The notes: generated by a model not told the origin, from the letters alone. A DNA stretch of 10,957 bases from an uncultured Fretibacterium sp. (GCA_937911045.1 CALEPX010000069.1:1-10957); one strand, 5' to 3'; counted from the first letter of the stretch, positions 1 through 6,870 are shown. Numbers and translations are program-made.

Positions 1-80
1 CAAGTCCAGCAGCTTCGAGGTCAGAGGCAGCCTCACCAACTTCACCGGCGTAAAATTCTGCCCAGGTCATATCGGTCGTA
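1..80 (-). repeat. Direct repeat copy B (start of second protein unit)
   Basis: Bases 1-55 are identical to 985-1039; the rest of the stretch differs at scattered, mostly silent positions. The offset between copies is 984 bases, exactly 328 codons, so this is an in-frame duplication of a protein domain. The repeat starts at or before the window edge, so its true left limit is unknown. Confidence 0.9.
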
Positions 81-1147
81 GCGTAATGATAATAGAAATT
101 GAACGTTGTGGAAATGTCGTTGTACTTGTTATTTCCATCTCTGAAAATCACCGTGTAATCTTGCAGTGCCGTATTATCATCGCTCGTGATTGTCAAAACG
201 CCGTTCTCGAACGTGTAATTTGTTTCAGCCGCCAGATTTGTCCTGCCACGTCCTGAGCCTCTATAAACGGAAACAGGTGCATAATCCGCGTCGCTCTCGG
301 AATTTTTGACGGTCAATCTTGCAGTATCAGTGCTGAGAACTTCGACGGAAATTTCTGCGCTGGTCGGTTTATTTACGTAGACGTTGTTGCAATAGATTTC
401 TACGTTAGCAGTGTTTTCGAGCAAGTACGTGATTTTCGTGATCGTTTTGCCGGCGAGATCGGATGTGTAATCGTAATCGCGTGTTACGCCTTGTCCGTGT
501 GGCTCAGTGTAATTTGCGTTCACACAGAAAGCGATTGATCCTGCATCTGACCAGAGATTATTATCGTGACGCATACCGTATTTTTTGCCATCGGAAGTTT
601 CGAGAACTACACCACGATATTTTCGCGCAATTTTGTCGCCGCTGAGTCCGATATCGAGATCAACACCTGAGATTGTGAACTGATACTGTCCCCACGAAGC
701 CGATGCTCCGGTTACAAATGTGATCACAGGATTAGCTGCTGTCGTATGATCAGAAACCATTTCCCCGAACGAACCATCTGCGCTGACTTCTTTATACTCG
801 TCAAATTCTGTTTCAACGAACGTATAACGTGATTTGTCCGTGAGAGCGTTGTAAACTGAATCGCTCATGCGAACCGGAACAGCTTTTTCACCGGAAATTA
901 CAGTTCCAGAACCATCGGGAGATTCCGCGCTTAATAACAACGGGAAGCGATTTGTGTGCCCTGTTGTCGGTGTTGAGATTGCGTCAAGTCCAGCAGCTTC
1001 GAGGTCAGAGGCAGCCTCACCAACTTCACCGGCGTAAAACTCTGCCCAAGTCATGTCCGTTGTCGCGAAATGATCGGCGAATGCGGCACCGGTCATTAAC
1101 AACGCGCATATCATGGACAGAATCATGATTGATGAAAATTTCTTCAT
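1..1147 (-). CDS. Secreted tandem-repeat protein, Tp47-like (5' part, truncated by window edge)
   Basis: The frame is open from an ATG at 1147 to the window edge, giving 382 complete codons and no stop. Residues 1-24 form a Sec signal peptide: a KK n-region, a hydrophobic core and an AFA cleavage site before Asp25. There is no lipobox, so the protein is probably exported without a lipid anchor. The mature start contains the motif DMTWAEFYAGEVG (31-43), followed by DAIS and a TxxH motif, then AVPVRMSD and YTFVETEFDEY (89-118). From memory these resemble the N-terminal part of Treponema pallidum Tp47 (YADYWAGELG, VPVAVPHE, FHFVED). A middle segment has YGMRHDNNLW (190-199), and residues 261-353 look like a beta-rich domain. 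At residue 354 the N-terminal motif restarts, so the repeat unit is 328 residues and more units probably lie outside the window. An AAAGGAG ribosome site lies 10 bases before the ATG. Tp47 is described as a penicillin-binding lipoprotein; a shared activity here is not shown. The family match is recalled, not searched. Confidence 0.75.
   Translation of the reverse strand, partial: MKKFSSIMILSMICALLMTGAAFADHFATTDMTWAEFYAGEVGEAASDLEAAGLDAISTPTTGHTNRFPLLLSAESPDGSGTVISGEKAVPVRMSDSVYNALTDKSRYTFVETEFDEYKEVSADGSFGEMVSDHTTAANPVITFVTGASASWGQYQFTISGVDLDIGLSGDKIARKYRGVVLETSDGKKYGMRHDNNLWSDAGSIAFCVNANYTEPHGQGVTRDYDYTSDLAGKTITKITYLLENTANVEIYCNNVYVNKPTSAEISVEVLSTDTARLTVKNSESDADYAPVSVYRGSGRGRTNLAAETNYTFENGVLTITSDDNTALQDYTVIFRDGNNKYNDISTTFNFYYHYATTDMTWAEFYAGEVGEAASDLEAAGL
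985..1064 (-). repeat. Direct repeat copy A (start of first protein unit)
   Basis: This is the promoter-proximal partner of the copy at 1-80. It encodes the DMTWAEFYAGEVG region just after the signal peptide. Perfect identity over 55 bases suggests recent duplication or ongoing gene conversion between units. Confidence 0.9.
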
Positions 1148-1157
1148 GCGATAAAAA

Positions 1158-1164
1158 CTCCTTT
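1158..1164 (-). promoter_or_regulatory. Ribosome binding site of the Tp47-like gene
   Basis: The minus strand reads AAAGGAG, with 10 bases to the ATG at 1147. It fixes this start, which also places the signal peptide at the N-terminus. Confidence 0.8.
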
Positions 1165-1170
1165 GCAAAT

Positions 1171-1241
1171 TTGAAATGTGTTTAACGAATCAAACATGCA
1201 AATTAAATCACAAATATTTTGTGTAGTCAAACACATTTCAA
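1171..1241. repeat. Inverted repeat framing the promoter
   Basis: TTGAAATGTGTTT at 1171-1183 and AAACACATTTCAA at 1229-1241 are perfect reverse complements over 13 bases, separated by 45 bases. One arm touches the -35 box and the other falls about 13-25 bases after the predicted transcription start. This arrangement suits a pair of operator sites for a regulator acting by blocking or looping. The regulator is unknown. Confidence 0.75.
1202..1230 (-). promoter_or_regulatory. Promoter of the Tp47-like gene
   Basis: On the minus strand TTGACT (1230-1225) is followed after exactly 17 bases by TTTAAT (1207-1202). Both are five-of-six matches to the sigma-70/sigma-A consensus. A TG one base before the -10 box (TGA then TTTAAT) adds an extended -10 element. 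The predicted start is near 1195, giving a leader of about 48 bases. The 17-base spacer holds the near-palindrome CACAAA-ATA-TTTGTG (1209-1223). Confidence 0.65.
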
Positions 1242-1266
1242 CAGGAATTTTTCCCGGAATTTACAT

Positions 1267-2370
1267 TCAGAGTTTTTTCGCGAGTTCGTGTGTCTTGATT
1301 TTTGCCAGTTCGAGATAATTTATCGCGTCATCAAGTGTTTCAGGTTCGGGATAATTTTCGGATTCCAGAACGCTCTCGATTAATGACGCAATCTCTGTGA
1401 ATTTGATTTTGCCGCTCAGAAAGAGATTCACAGCAACTTCGTCAGCTCCAACAAATATTGCCGGATACGCTCCTCTGAGATTCATAACTTGTCGCGCGAG
1501 TTTGAGTCCGGGAAATTTCTGTGTGTTTGCTCTCTCGAAAAATATATTCGTAACGCTATCGAAATCCGGGGCTTTGAAATCCGGTGACGGGAAAAATCTC
1601 TCGGGATAAAACAGGCTCGACGCTGCAGGAAATCTCATGTCGGGATTCGCTGCCAGCATTTTTACGCCGCCGTCCTGAAATTCGACCAGCCCATGAACAA
1701 ACGATCCCGGCGAAATTAACGCGTCAACTTGATCAGGTTCAAGCCCGAATAAATACATCGCTTCGATTAACTCGATCCCTTTGTTGATTAACGTAGCACT
1801 GTCAATCGTGATCTTCGCACCCATAGACCAAACCGGATGTCTGAGAGCCATTTCAGGTGTAACATCGCGCATTTGTTCGAGCGAAAAATTCCTGAACGGG
1901 CCGCCTGACGCTGTGAGATAAATTTTCCGCACGAAGCTTTTTGATTCACCGAATAAACATTCCCAGATTGCGTTGTGTTCACTGTCAACCGGTCTTAACT
2001 GATCAGTACGCTTTATCAACGGCATGACCCATTTTCCGGCTACGACGATGCTTTCTTTATTTGCAAGTGAGACGTTCTTATCATTCCGCAACGCTTCACA
2101 CAGAGCTTTGATCGCGGCAGTTCCGGACGATGCGAACGCAACATGATTTATATTCTCATCATTCGCAATTCGCAGCAGACCTTCAGAACCGTCACGTTCA
2201 AACGCAACGGAGTATTTCGCGCCAAACTCGCAGGATAAATTTCGCAGCTTTTCAGAATCAGAATTTGCAGCCAACGCAACAACACGGATTTTCTCACGCC
2301 ACGCACGGCACACCGACATGATTGCATCGCCAACACTGCCCGTCGCTCCGATTACTCCAAGATTTATCAT
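1267..2370 (-). CDS. dxr: 1-deoxy-D-xylulose 5-phosphate reductoisomerase
   Basis: Cytosolic enzyme of the MEP pathway; it converts 1-deoxyxylulose 5-phosphate to 2-C-methyl-D-erythritol 4-phosphate with NADPH. At 367 residues it is slightly shorter than usual, partly because the segment between the metal motif and the substrate motif is about 10 residues shorter than in E. coli. Seen: NADPH loop GATGSVG (8-14), LANKES (102-107), metal ligands in PVDSEHNAI (D129, E131) and E200, substrate motif TASGGPFR (153-160), and the mobile loop HPVWSMG (178-184) followed by DSATLINKG (190-198). The usual HPQS motif reads SPGS (220-223), but the later catalytic-region His226 is kept. The start codon overlaps the cdsA stop (ATGA), and GAGG lies 7 bases upstream. 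It is the last gene of the operon; no clear terminator follows, so transcripts may run into the next gene. Confidence 0.96.
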   Translation of the reverse strand: MINLGVIGATGSVGDAIMSVCRAWREKIRVVALAANSDSEKLRNLSCEFGAKYSVAFERDGSEGLLRIANDENINHVAFASSGTAAIKALCEALRNDKNVSLANKESIVVAGKWVMPLIKRTDQLRPVDSEHNAIWECLFGESKSFVRKIYLTASGGPFRNFSLEQMRDVTPEMALRHPVWSMGAKITIDSATLINKGIELIEAMYLFGLEPDQVDALISPGSFVHGLVEFQDGGVKMLAANPDMRFPAASSLFYPERFFPSPDFKAPDFDSVTNIFFERANTQKFPGLKLARQVMNLRGAYPAIFVGADEVAVNLFLSGKIKFTEIASLIESVLESENYPEPETLDDAINYLELAKIKTHELAKKL

Positions 2371-3233
2371 AACACTACCTCAAGAACTAAATACGTTAAT
2401 AACCCGTTGATTAATATGCTGTCGAACCGATCCAACATGCCGCCGTGTCCGGGAATCAAATGTCCGGAATCTTTCTCGCCGAGTTCACGCTTGATTAGCG
2501 ATTCTGCAAGATCTCCGAATTGTCCGGCAACTCCGCAGATTATCCCGATGTAAATCATGTAGTTCGGCAACTTGAACATGTAAATCGCAACAGCACTGAC
2601 TACCAAACTTCCCAAAATTCCAGCGACGAAGCCTTCCCAAGTTTTTCCGGGACTGACGTATACGCAGAGTTTGTTTCGCCCGAAAGCTTTTCCGCCCAAA
2701 TACGCGAACACATCACAAGCCCACGTACACGAAAATAACGTGAAAAGAATTTCCCTCCCGAGCAGATAATCCCGACGCAAAATCATGCACGCCCACGGAA
2801 TCGCAATATACAGCACTCCGAGAATAATTCCGCCAGCGTTAATCACAGCGTAACTTTCGCCCTTCGAGAACTGCCGCTTGAAAATTTCCAGAACGAACAC
2901 AGCGAAAACTTCCAGAGATAACACCAGCGCGATAAATATCGGTCTTGCACTCTTCATCGCAGCAAGCAGGATTATCAGCGAGAATATATAGCCGATCCCG
3001 GGTGATAAAACCGAAACTTTGCGACGCTCCCGATTGCGTTCACGTTCACGTTCGAGTTCGTGTGAATTTGCGATCATTCCGTAAAATTCCGAGAGTGAAA
3101 TCAACGCGATTAACGACGCCATAACAGTCCAGATTAAGCCGCCCTGATAAATTCCGAATATAACGATTAATGCTACGAAAAAGCTGCTGATCGTCCGGAG
3201 TTTCAATTCGCTACTTGTTCTTGAGTCCGCCAT
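2367..3233 (-). CDS. cdsA: Phosphatidate cytidylyltransferase (CDP-diglyceride synthase)
   Basis: Inner-membrane enzyme that makes CDP-diacylglycerol from phosphatidate and CTP, the branch point of phospholipid synthesis. I chose the ATG at 3233 (288 aa) with GGAAGGGA upstream. A longer frame reaches 3326, but its extra residues are only a shadow of uppS. The chosen start overlaps the end of uppS by 23 bases. The C-terminus holds the full CDS signature: SLIKR (245-249), then KDSGHLIPGHGGMLDRFD ending at 271. SPGKTWEG (194-201) and a conserved Asp in the preceding membrane segment are also present. Several hydrophobic segments fit the multi-spanning family. An Arg/Glu-rich stretch (about 59-72, ELERERERNRERRK) sits in a predicted cytosolic loop and is unusual. 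Its stop overlaps the dxr start, so translation is probably coupled. Confidence 0.95.
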   Translation of the reverse strand: MADSRTSSELKLRTISSFFVALIVIFGIYQGGLIWTVMASLIALISLSEFYGMIANSHELERERERNRERRKVSVLSPGIGYIFSLIILLAAMKSARPIFIALVLSLEVFAVFVLEIFKRQFSKGESYAVINAGGIILGVLYIAIPWACMILRRDYLLGREILFTLFSCTWACDVFAYLGGKAFGRNKLCVYVSPGKTWEGFVAGILGSLVVSAVAIYMFKLPNYMIYIGIICGVAGQFGDLAESLIKRELGEKDSGHLIPGHGGMLDRFDSILINGLLTYLVLEVVL

Positions 3234-3921
3234 AACGTCTATCCCTTCCAGCGTAATTGTCGAGTGCTTTCCTGAGTTCGTTCTCGTCAAAATCGGGCCA
3301 GTGTATGTCCGTGAAATAAAACTCACTGTACGCGCATTCCCACAGCCAGAAATTGCTAAGTCTCAATTCGCCGCTCGTTCTGATTATCAAATCCGGGTCA
3401 GGAACATCCGGCAAGTAAAAATATTTTCGCAAGTCCTGTTCTGTGACTTCGCCGGTGAAATTATCAGCTCTGAGTTTGTTAATCGCGTCGAGAATCTCAG
3501 CACGTCCGCCGTAATTTATGCAGAGTATGAAATCCAGAATTTCCTGATCTTTCGTGTAGTCTTCAGCCCAACGCATTTGCTGTAATAAATCTTCGGGTAA
3601 TTTGTCATTTCGTCCGCAAAATCTGATTCGCGCGCCCTCGGATTTGATCTCGTCAACTTTGCGCCGAATATAATATCTGAACAGGCTCATCAAGCCCTGA
3701 ACTTCCATTGAGGGACGATTCCAGTTTTCCGTTGAGAACGCGTAGACCGAGAAATAGCGAATGCCCTCACGTTTGACAAGTCTGACCATTTCTTCAAGTT
3801 TTCGCAAGCCTGCTCTGTGTCCCATTAGTCTGGGGAGATTGCGTTTTTTCGCCCAGCGTCCGTTGCCGTCGAGAATTATCGCCAAGTGACGCGGAATTTT
3901 CTTGTTAATATTTTCTGACAT
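3211..3921 (-). CDS. uppS: Isoprenyl transferase, undecaprenyl diphosphate synthase type
   Basis: Condenses isopentenyl diphosphate units onto farnesyl diphosphate in cis to make the C55 carrier precursor for peptidoglycan and other envelope polymers. The 236-residue form starts at the ATG at 3921, 7 bases after the UDG stop, with a weak GAAAGAGAG site. A GTG at 3963 would overlap UDG and add 14 residues before the conserved core, so I rejected it. Motifs: catalytic Asp18 in DGNGRWA (18-24), His35, FSTENWNRP (62-70), NYGGR (136-140), and DLIIRTSGELRLSNFWLWE (177-195) with the RxxxxRxSNF diphosphate-binding pattern. The C-terminus GRDRRYGG is also typical. Placement before cdsA and dxr is the common bacterial uppS-cdsA-dxr order. 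Chain length cannot be read from sequence alone, so C55 is inferred. Confidence 0.95.
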   Translation of the reverse strand: MSENINKKIPRHLAIILDGNGRWAKKRNLPRLMGHRAGLRKLEEMVRLVKREGIRYFSVYAFSTENWNRPSMEVQGLMSLFRYYIRRKVDEIKSEGARIRFCGRNDKLPEDLLQQMRWAEDYTKDQEILDFILCINYGGRAEILDAINKLRADNFTGEVTEQDLRKYFYLPDVPDPDLIIRTSGELRLSNFWLWECAYSEFYFTDIHWPDFDENELRKALDNYAGRDRRYGGLKNK

Positions 3922-3928
3922 GTGTATA

Positions 3929-4516
3929 TCACTCTCTTTCAAAAATTTTCTTGTGTAATTCACGAATATCCAGCCAAGTCAAATATTTCGGACTGTTTTT
4001 ATCGCGCGACGGGTCTCGCAGCAAATAACTCGGGTGAAACATCGGAAATAATTTTATGCCGCGCCAATCGAGCCACTGACCTCTGAGTTTCGTAATGCCT
4101 GCTTTGGTCTTGAATAGCCATTGCGTTGAAATATTTCCCATCGCGACGACAATTTTCGGGCGCAACAGCAGCAACTGAGCCTCCAGAAATTCCGAACATG
4201 CCAGCTGCTCCGATTGTGTTGGGTTGCGATTCTCCGGAGGTCTGCATTTCACGACGTTCGTAATGTAAACTTGGTCTCTGGGAATATTTCCGCCACGTTC
4301 GAGAATCTGCGTCAGTAATTCGCCAGCTTTCCCGACAAACGGTCGTCCAGTCATATCTTCATCAGCACCGGGAGCTTCTCCGACAATTACGCACAAAGGA
4401 TTCTCAGTCGGACCCTCACCGAAAACTGTGTTGTGTCGAGTTTTGCACAATTCGCAGTTCTGACAAATCCGCACGCGAGCTTCAAGTTCCTGCCAGATAG
4501 ATTCAAGCTCAATCAT
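3929..4516 (-). CDS. Uracil-DNA glycosylase, family 4 ([4Fe-4S])
   Basis: Removes uracil from DNA (deaminated cytosine or misincorporated dUMP) to start base excision repair. At 195 residues it matches the usual family 4 length. Active-site motif A is GEAPGADED (46-54) and motif B is HPSYLLR (161-167). Likely iron-sulfur ligands are C21 and C24 (CELC, before TRHNTVFGEG), C91 (KCRPPENRNP) and C107; C18 is an extra cysteine nearby. The order C-x2-C ... C ... C fits family 4. The start overlaps the stop of the 60-aa gene upstream (ATGA), and I see no separate ribosome site, so translation is probably coupled to that small gene. Older annotations often label this family as a phage SPO1 DNA polymerase-related protein. 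Confidence 0.93.
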   Translation of the reverse strand: MIELESIWQELEARVRICQNCELCKTRHNTVFGEGPTENPLCVIVGEAPGADEDMTGRPFVGKAGELLTQILERGGNIPRDQVYITNVVKCRPPENRNPTQSEQLACSEFLEAQLLLLRPKIVVAMGNISTQWLFKTKAGITKLRGQWLDWRGIKLFPMFHPSYLLRDPSRDKNSPKYLTWLDIRELHKKIFERE

Positions 4517-4695
4517 GAGAACGAGTTGTCAACTATAAATGACGACCACATGTGAGTTATGACTTCATCGTACGCATCGAATAATTGCGGCTTCATAATA
4601 TCATCGTTCAAGACGTAGCGTTCAAATTGATTCAGCGACATTTCCCCGAACCAGAGTTTTTCATCACATAGTCTGTTATGCGAAAGAATTGACAT
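4513..4695 (-). CDS. Small protein of unknown function (60 aa) coupled to the UDG gene
   Basis: I do not recognise this protein. Evidence that it is real: an ATG with GGAAG about 9 bases upstream, 38 bases after the ispDF stop, and a TGA that overlaps the UDG ATG in a four-base ATGA junction, as other genes of this operon do. It is acidic and soluble in look, with aromatic and acidic residues (DEKLWFGEMSLNQFERYVL) and no membrane segment or signal peptide. A single cysteine (C10) is present, so it is not an obvious metal-binding protein. It could be a small helical adaptor, or merely a leader whose translation opens the UDG start. It may also be the decayed remnant of a longer gene. Function is unassigned. 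Confidence 0.6.
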   Translation of the reverse strand: MSILSHNRLCDEKLWFGEMSLNQFERYVLNDDIMKPQLFDAYDEVITHMWSSFIVDNSFS

Positions 4696-4733
4696 GTTAA
4701 TACACTTCCATTCTGATCTGAATTAAATCTGAA

Positions 4734-5879
4734 TTAATAAGTTTTGCTCAGTGTTGCGACTGCCTGACAGGTTATCGATAGTCCAGAGCCGCCATCGTCG
4801 AGAAATTCCGCGGATTTAGCTTTGATATTCACGATCTCGCGCCCGAAAATTTTCGCGAAATTTGCTTTCATGTCCGGAATATACGGATTGAGTTTCGGGA
4901 TCTGAGCCTGAATTATCGCGTCGATAAATTCGATTCGCCAGTGATTTTCGTGAAGCATTCCCAAGACGATTCGCAATAATTCGAGACTGTTCGCGTTTTT
5001 GAAGCTTGAATCGCTTGCCGGGAAAATATTTCCGATGTCGGGTAATCCAGCAGCTCCCAAGATTGCGTCCATGATTGCGTGTGTGAGAGCGTCCGCGTCG
5101 GAATGTCCGAGTAAGCCCAATCGTGCCGGAATTTTCACGCCACCGAGAATCAATTCGCGTTCGGGAATTAGCCTGTGAATATCCCAGCCAAGTCCAGTCC
5201 GGTAAATTTTCGAGTTCGTGAGTGATTCAGCAATTTGCATATCTTCGCGCCAAGTTATCTTGAAATTCAAGCGATCTCCGTCAACGTATGTGAGTTCGTG
5301 ATTTTCCAGCAGCCAAGCTTCAGCCTCGTCTTTAGCCAACGGATATTTTTTCACAGCCGCGATTAATTTGTTTTTGTGAAAGCTCTGCGGAGTTTGTGTC
5401 GCGAAAAGATTCTCACGGTCAACGCATGATATTTTCGAATTCGAATCTGAGATTTTCTCGATTTTCTTCAGAGCGTCCGAGACTGGTATTAACGGGATAG
5501 CTCCGGTGTTTTCATCAGTGGCGTTCACAAGTTCCTGAATAATTTTCGCACTCACGAACGGTCTGGCAGCGTCATGAACCATAACGAAATCACACGCAGA
5601 ATTTTCTAGCCCATTCAGGACTGAGATAGCACGAGTTTCGCCGCCTAACACGATTTTCAACGGGATAATATTTCCCCAACGCGATTCGAGTTCAGGTTTG
5701 AGTTCTTGGCTGTCATTCGGGATCACGAGAATTATTTCGCGAACGTTTGTGATTGCCGCAGAAGTTTTCGCGCTAATCTCCCAGACCTGAGAATCTCCCA
5801 GAGTTAGAAATTGCTTGCGAATGTGTTGCATTCTTGAGCCGCTGCCAGCAGCAACGATTATGAACGAGAAATTTTTCAT
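4734..5879 (-). CDS. ispDF: Bifunctional IspD/IspF (MEP cytidylyltransferase and MEcPP synthase)
   Basis: A fusion of two non-consecutive MEP-pathway enzymes. The IspD half (about 1-225) adds CMP to methylerythritol phosphate: AAGSGSRM (10-17) with RKQF (21-24), GGETRAISVLNGL (79-91), HDAARPF (102-108), TQTP (161-164) and NFKIT (205-209). The IspF half (about 226-381) makes the cyclic diphosphate: metal ligands D233 and H235 (GWDIHR) and H259 in GHSDADALTHAI, DIG and FP (281-287), and a KAKSAEFL segment (353-360) in place of the usual KATTTE. The region after it (DDGGSGLS) also departs from the common GRGEGIAA pattern. At 381 residues the length equals one copy of each domain. It starts 11 bases after recR with no clear ribosome site. 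With dxr in the same operon, three MEP-pathway activities are co-expressed. Confidence 0.95.
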   Translation of the reverse strand: MKNFSFIIVAAGSGSRMQHIRKQFLTLGDSQVWEISAKTSAAITNVREIILVIPNDSQELKPELESRWGNIIPLKIVLGGETRAISVLNGLENSACDFVMVHDAARPFVSAKIIQELVNATDENTGAIPLIPVSDALKKIEKISDSNSKISCVDRENLFATQTPQSFHKNKLIAAVKKYPLAKDEAEAWLLENHELTYVDGDRLNFKITWREDMQIAESLTNSKIYRTGLGWDIHRLIPERELILGGVKIPARLGLLGHSDADALTHAIMDAILGAAGLPDIGNIFPASDSSFKNANSLELLRIVLGMLHENHWRIEFIDAIIQAQIPKLNPYIPDMKANFAKIFGREIVNIKAKSAEFLDDGGSGLSITCQAVATLSKTY

Positions 5880-5890
5880 GTTATGTTATT

Positions 5891-6487
5891 TCATGTTATG
5901 TCTATCTGGAATCTTGAGTCCAGTGCGGAGTGAAGTGTAGCCCTATCCGCGACCTCGATTGATACGCCAACCGGAATCCCTTTTGCAAGCCGCGAGATTT
6001 TCCTGGGACGAATTTCTGAATTTCTCAGCGCGTCCAGAATCGTGTAGAAAATCATATCGCCTTCCATGACGGGACTTGTCGCAATGATTAGTTCTTCGGG
6101 TTTCAGGTTCTGAATGTGCTTGAACAACGAGTCCAGAGCGTTTTCGCCAGAATCGTCGCCTGATTTCAAATCGCCCAAAACATGATACACTCCGTCAAAA
6201 ATTCCAGCGTTCTCAAAAACTGTGAGTGTTTCGATATTTTCTACGACGCAGAGAATTTTCCTGTCGCGGATCGGGTTTGAGCAAATGTTACAAGGGTCGT
6301 TCTCTGTGATATTTCCGCAGATGCTGCATGGGTGTAGATTTTTCTTGAGAGTTGCGATTGCGTTTCCGATTGCCTGTAACTCGTCGGGATTTTTCCTGAG
6401 CAGGTGAAACACGATTTTGCGCGCACTTTTCTGACCCAAGCCCGGGAAAGTTTTGAATATGCTTATGAGATTAGCGATTGAATCCAA
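5891..6487 (-). CDS. recR: Recombination mediator protein RecR
   Basis: Cytosolic partner of RecO and RecF, loading RecA at gaps during recombinational repair. The 198 residues match the family. Order of parts: helix-hairpin-helix FPGLGQKSARKIVFHLL (14-30), a zinc finger with C54, C57, C66 and C69 (CSIC and CNIC), a Toprim domain beginning CVVEN (80-84) with YHVLGDL (101-107), and a C-terminal RLAKGIPVG ... EVADRATLHSAL (166-189). The middle of the Toprim domain is shorter in conserved residues than most relatives. The start is TTG at 6487, 3 bases after the ebfC stop; no ATG lies near, and this start keeps the expected N-terminal helix. The ribosome site is weak, so translation probably depends on ebfC. 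Pairing with ebfC is the usual arrangement, though dnaX, often upstream of them, is absent here. Confidence 0.95.
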   Translation of the reverse strand: MDSIANLISIFKTFPGLGQKSARKIVFHLLRKNPDELQAIGNAIATLKKNLHPCSICGNITENDPCNICSNPIRDRKILCVVENIETLTVFENAGIFDGVYHVLGDLKSGDDSGENALDSLFKHIQNLKPEELIIATSPVMEGDMIFYTILDALRNSEIRPRKISRLAKGIPVGVSIEVADRATLHSALDSRFQIDIT

Positions 6488-6490
6488 TTT

Positions 6491-6802
6491 TTAGAATCCC
6501 AGTCCCATTGAGCCGAGTGCGCCGGTAATTCCGCCCATTTGTGATGCCATGAGATCGCGGCTGGCTTTGATGCCCTCGTTTACAGCTGAGAGAATCAATT
6601 CTTCGAGCATGTCTTTGTCATCAGGGTTAATAACGTCCTTCTCGATTTCGATTTTGAGTAAGTCACCCTGACCGTTGAAAACTGTCTTGACCATTCCGCC
6701 TCCAACGCTTGCTTCGACTTGTTCATTAGCGAGTTGTTCCTGCATTTTCGCGATTTGTGTTTGCATTTGACGTGCTTGTTTCACGAGATTATTCATTTTC
6801 AT
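6491..6802 (-). CDS. ebfC: Nucleoid-associated protein, YbaB/EbfC family
   Basis: Small dimeric DNA-binding protein found next to recR in many bacteria, thought to bind the nucleoid and help in recombination or transcription control. The 103-residue length and layout fit: an N-terminal helix MNNLVKQARQMQTQIAKMQEQL, the VEASVGGGMVKTVFNGQGDLLKIEI sheet region, INPDD, a helical LEELILSAVNEGIKASRDL, and a Gly/Met-rich tail GGITGALGSMGLGF. GGAG lies 11 bases before the ATG at 6802; a second in-frame ATG at 6796 is possible. It is the first gene of the minus-strand operon. Confidence 0.95.
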   Translation of the reverse strand: MKMNNLVKQARQMQTQIAKMQEQLANEQVEASVGGGMVKTVFNGQGDLLKIEIEKDVINPDDKDMLEELILSAVNEGIKASRDLMASQMGGITGALGSMGLGF

Positions 6803-6834
6803 GATTGCAATTTCTCCGATTCAAAATTAAAAAA

Positions 6835-6870
6835 TTAGTTAGATTAGATTATTAGATTAGAATTAAGATT
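6835..6870. repeat. Cluster of TTAGA/TTAG short repeats
   Basis: TTAG occurs at 6835, 6839, 6844, 6852 and 6857, with related TTAAGATT ending at 6870. The cluster lies between the divergent ebfC and citC genes and overlaps the proposed ebfC promoter. It may be protein-binding sites or simple-sequence slippage. Confidence 0.6.

Noticed and set aside
463..645. Plus-strand frame of 60 aa
   Set aside because: It lies wholly opposite the Tp47-like gene, has no ribosome site and a low-complexity Arg/His-rich product typical of an antisense shadow.
1242..1266. Terminator after dxr
   Set aside because: Only a 4-base GGAA/TTCC stem is visible and no T-run follows on the minus strand.
3234..3326. Longer cdsA start at 3326
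   Set aside because: The extra 31 residues overlap the conserved C-terminus of uppS and show no CdsA features; the ATG at 3233 has a better ribosome site.
3922..3963. GTG start for uppS at 3963
   Set aside because: It would overlap UDG by 35 bases and adds a non-conserved extension; the ATG at 3921 is placed just after the UDG stop.
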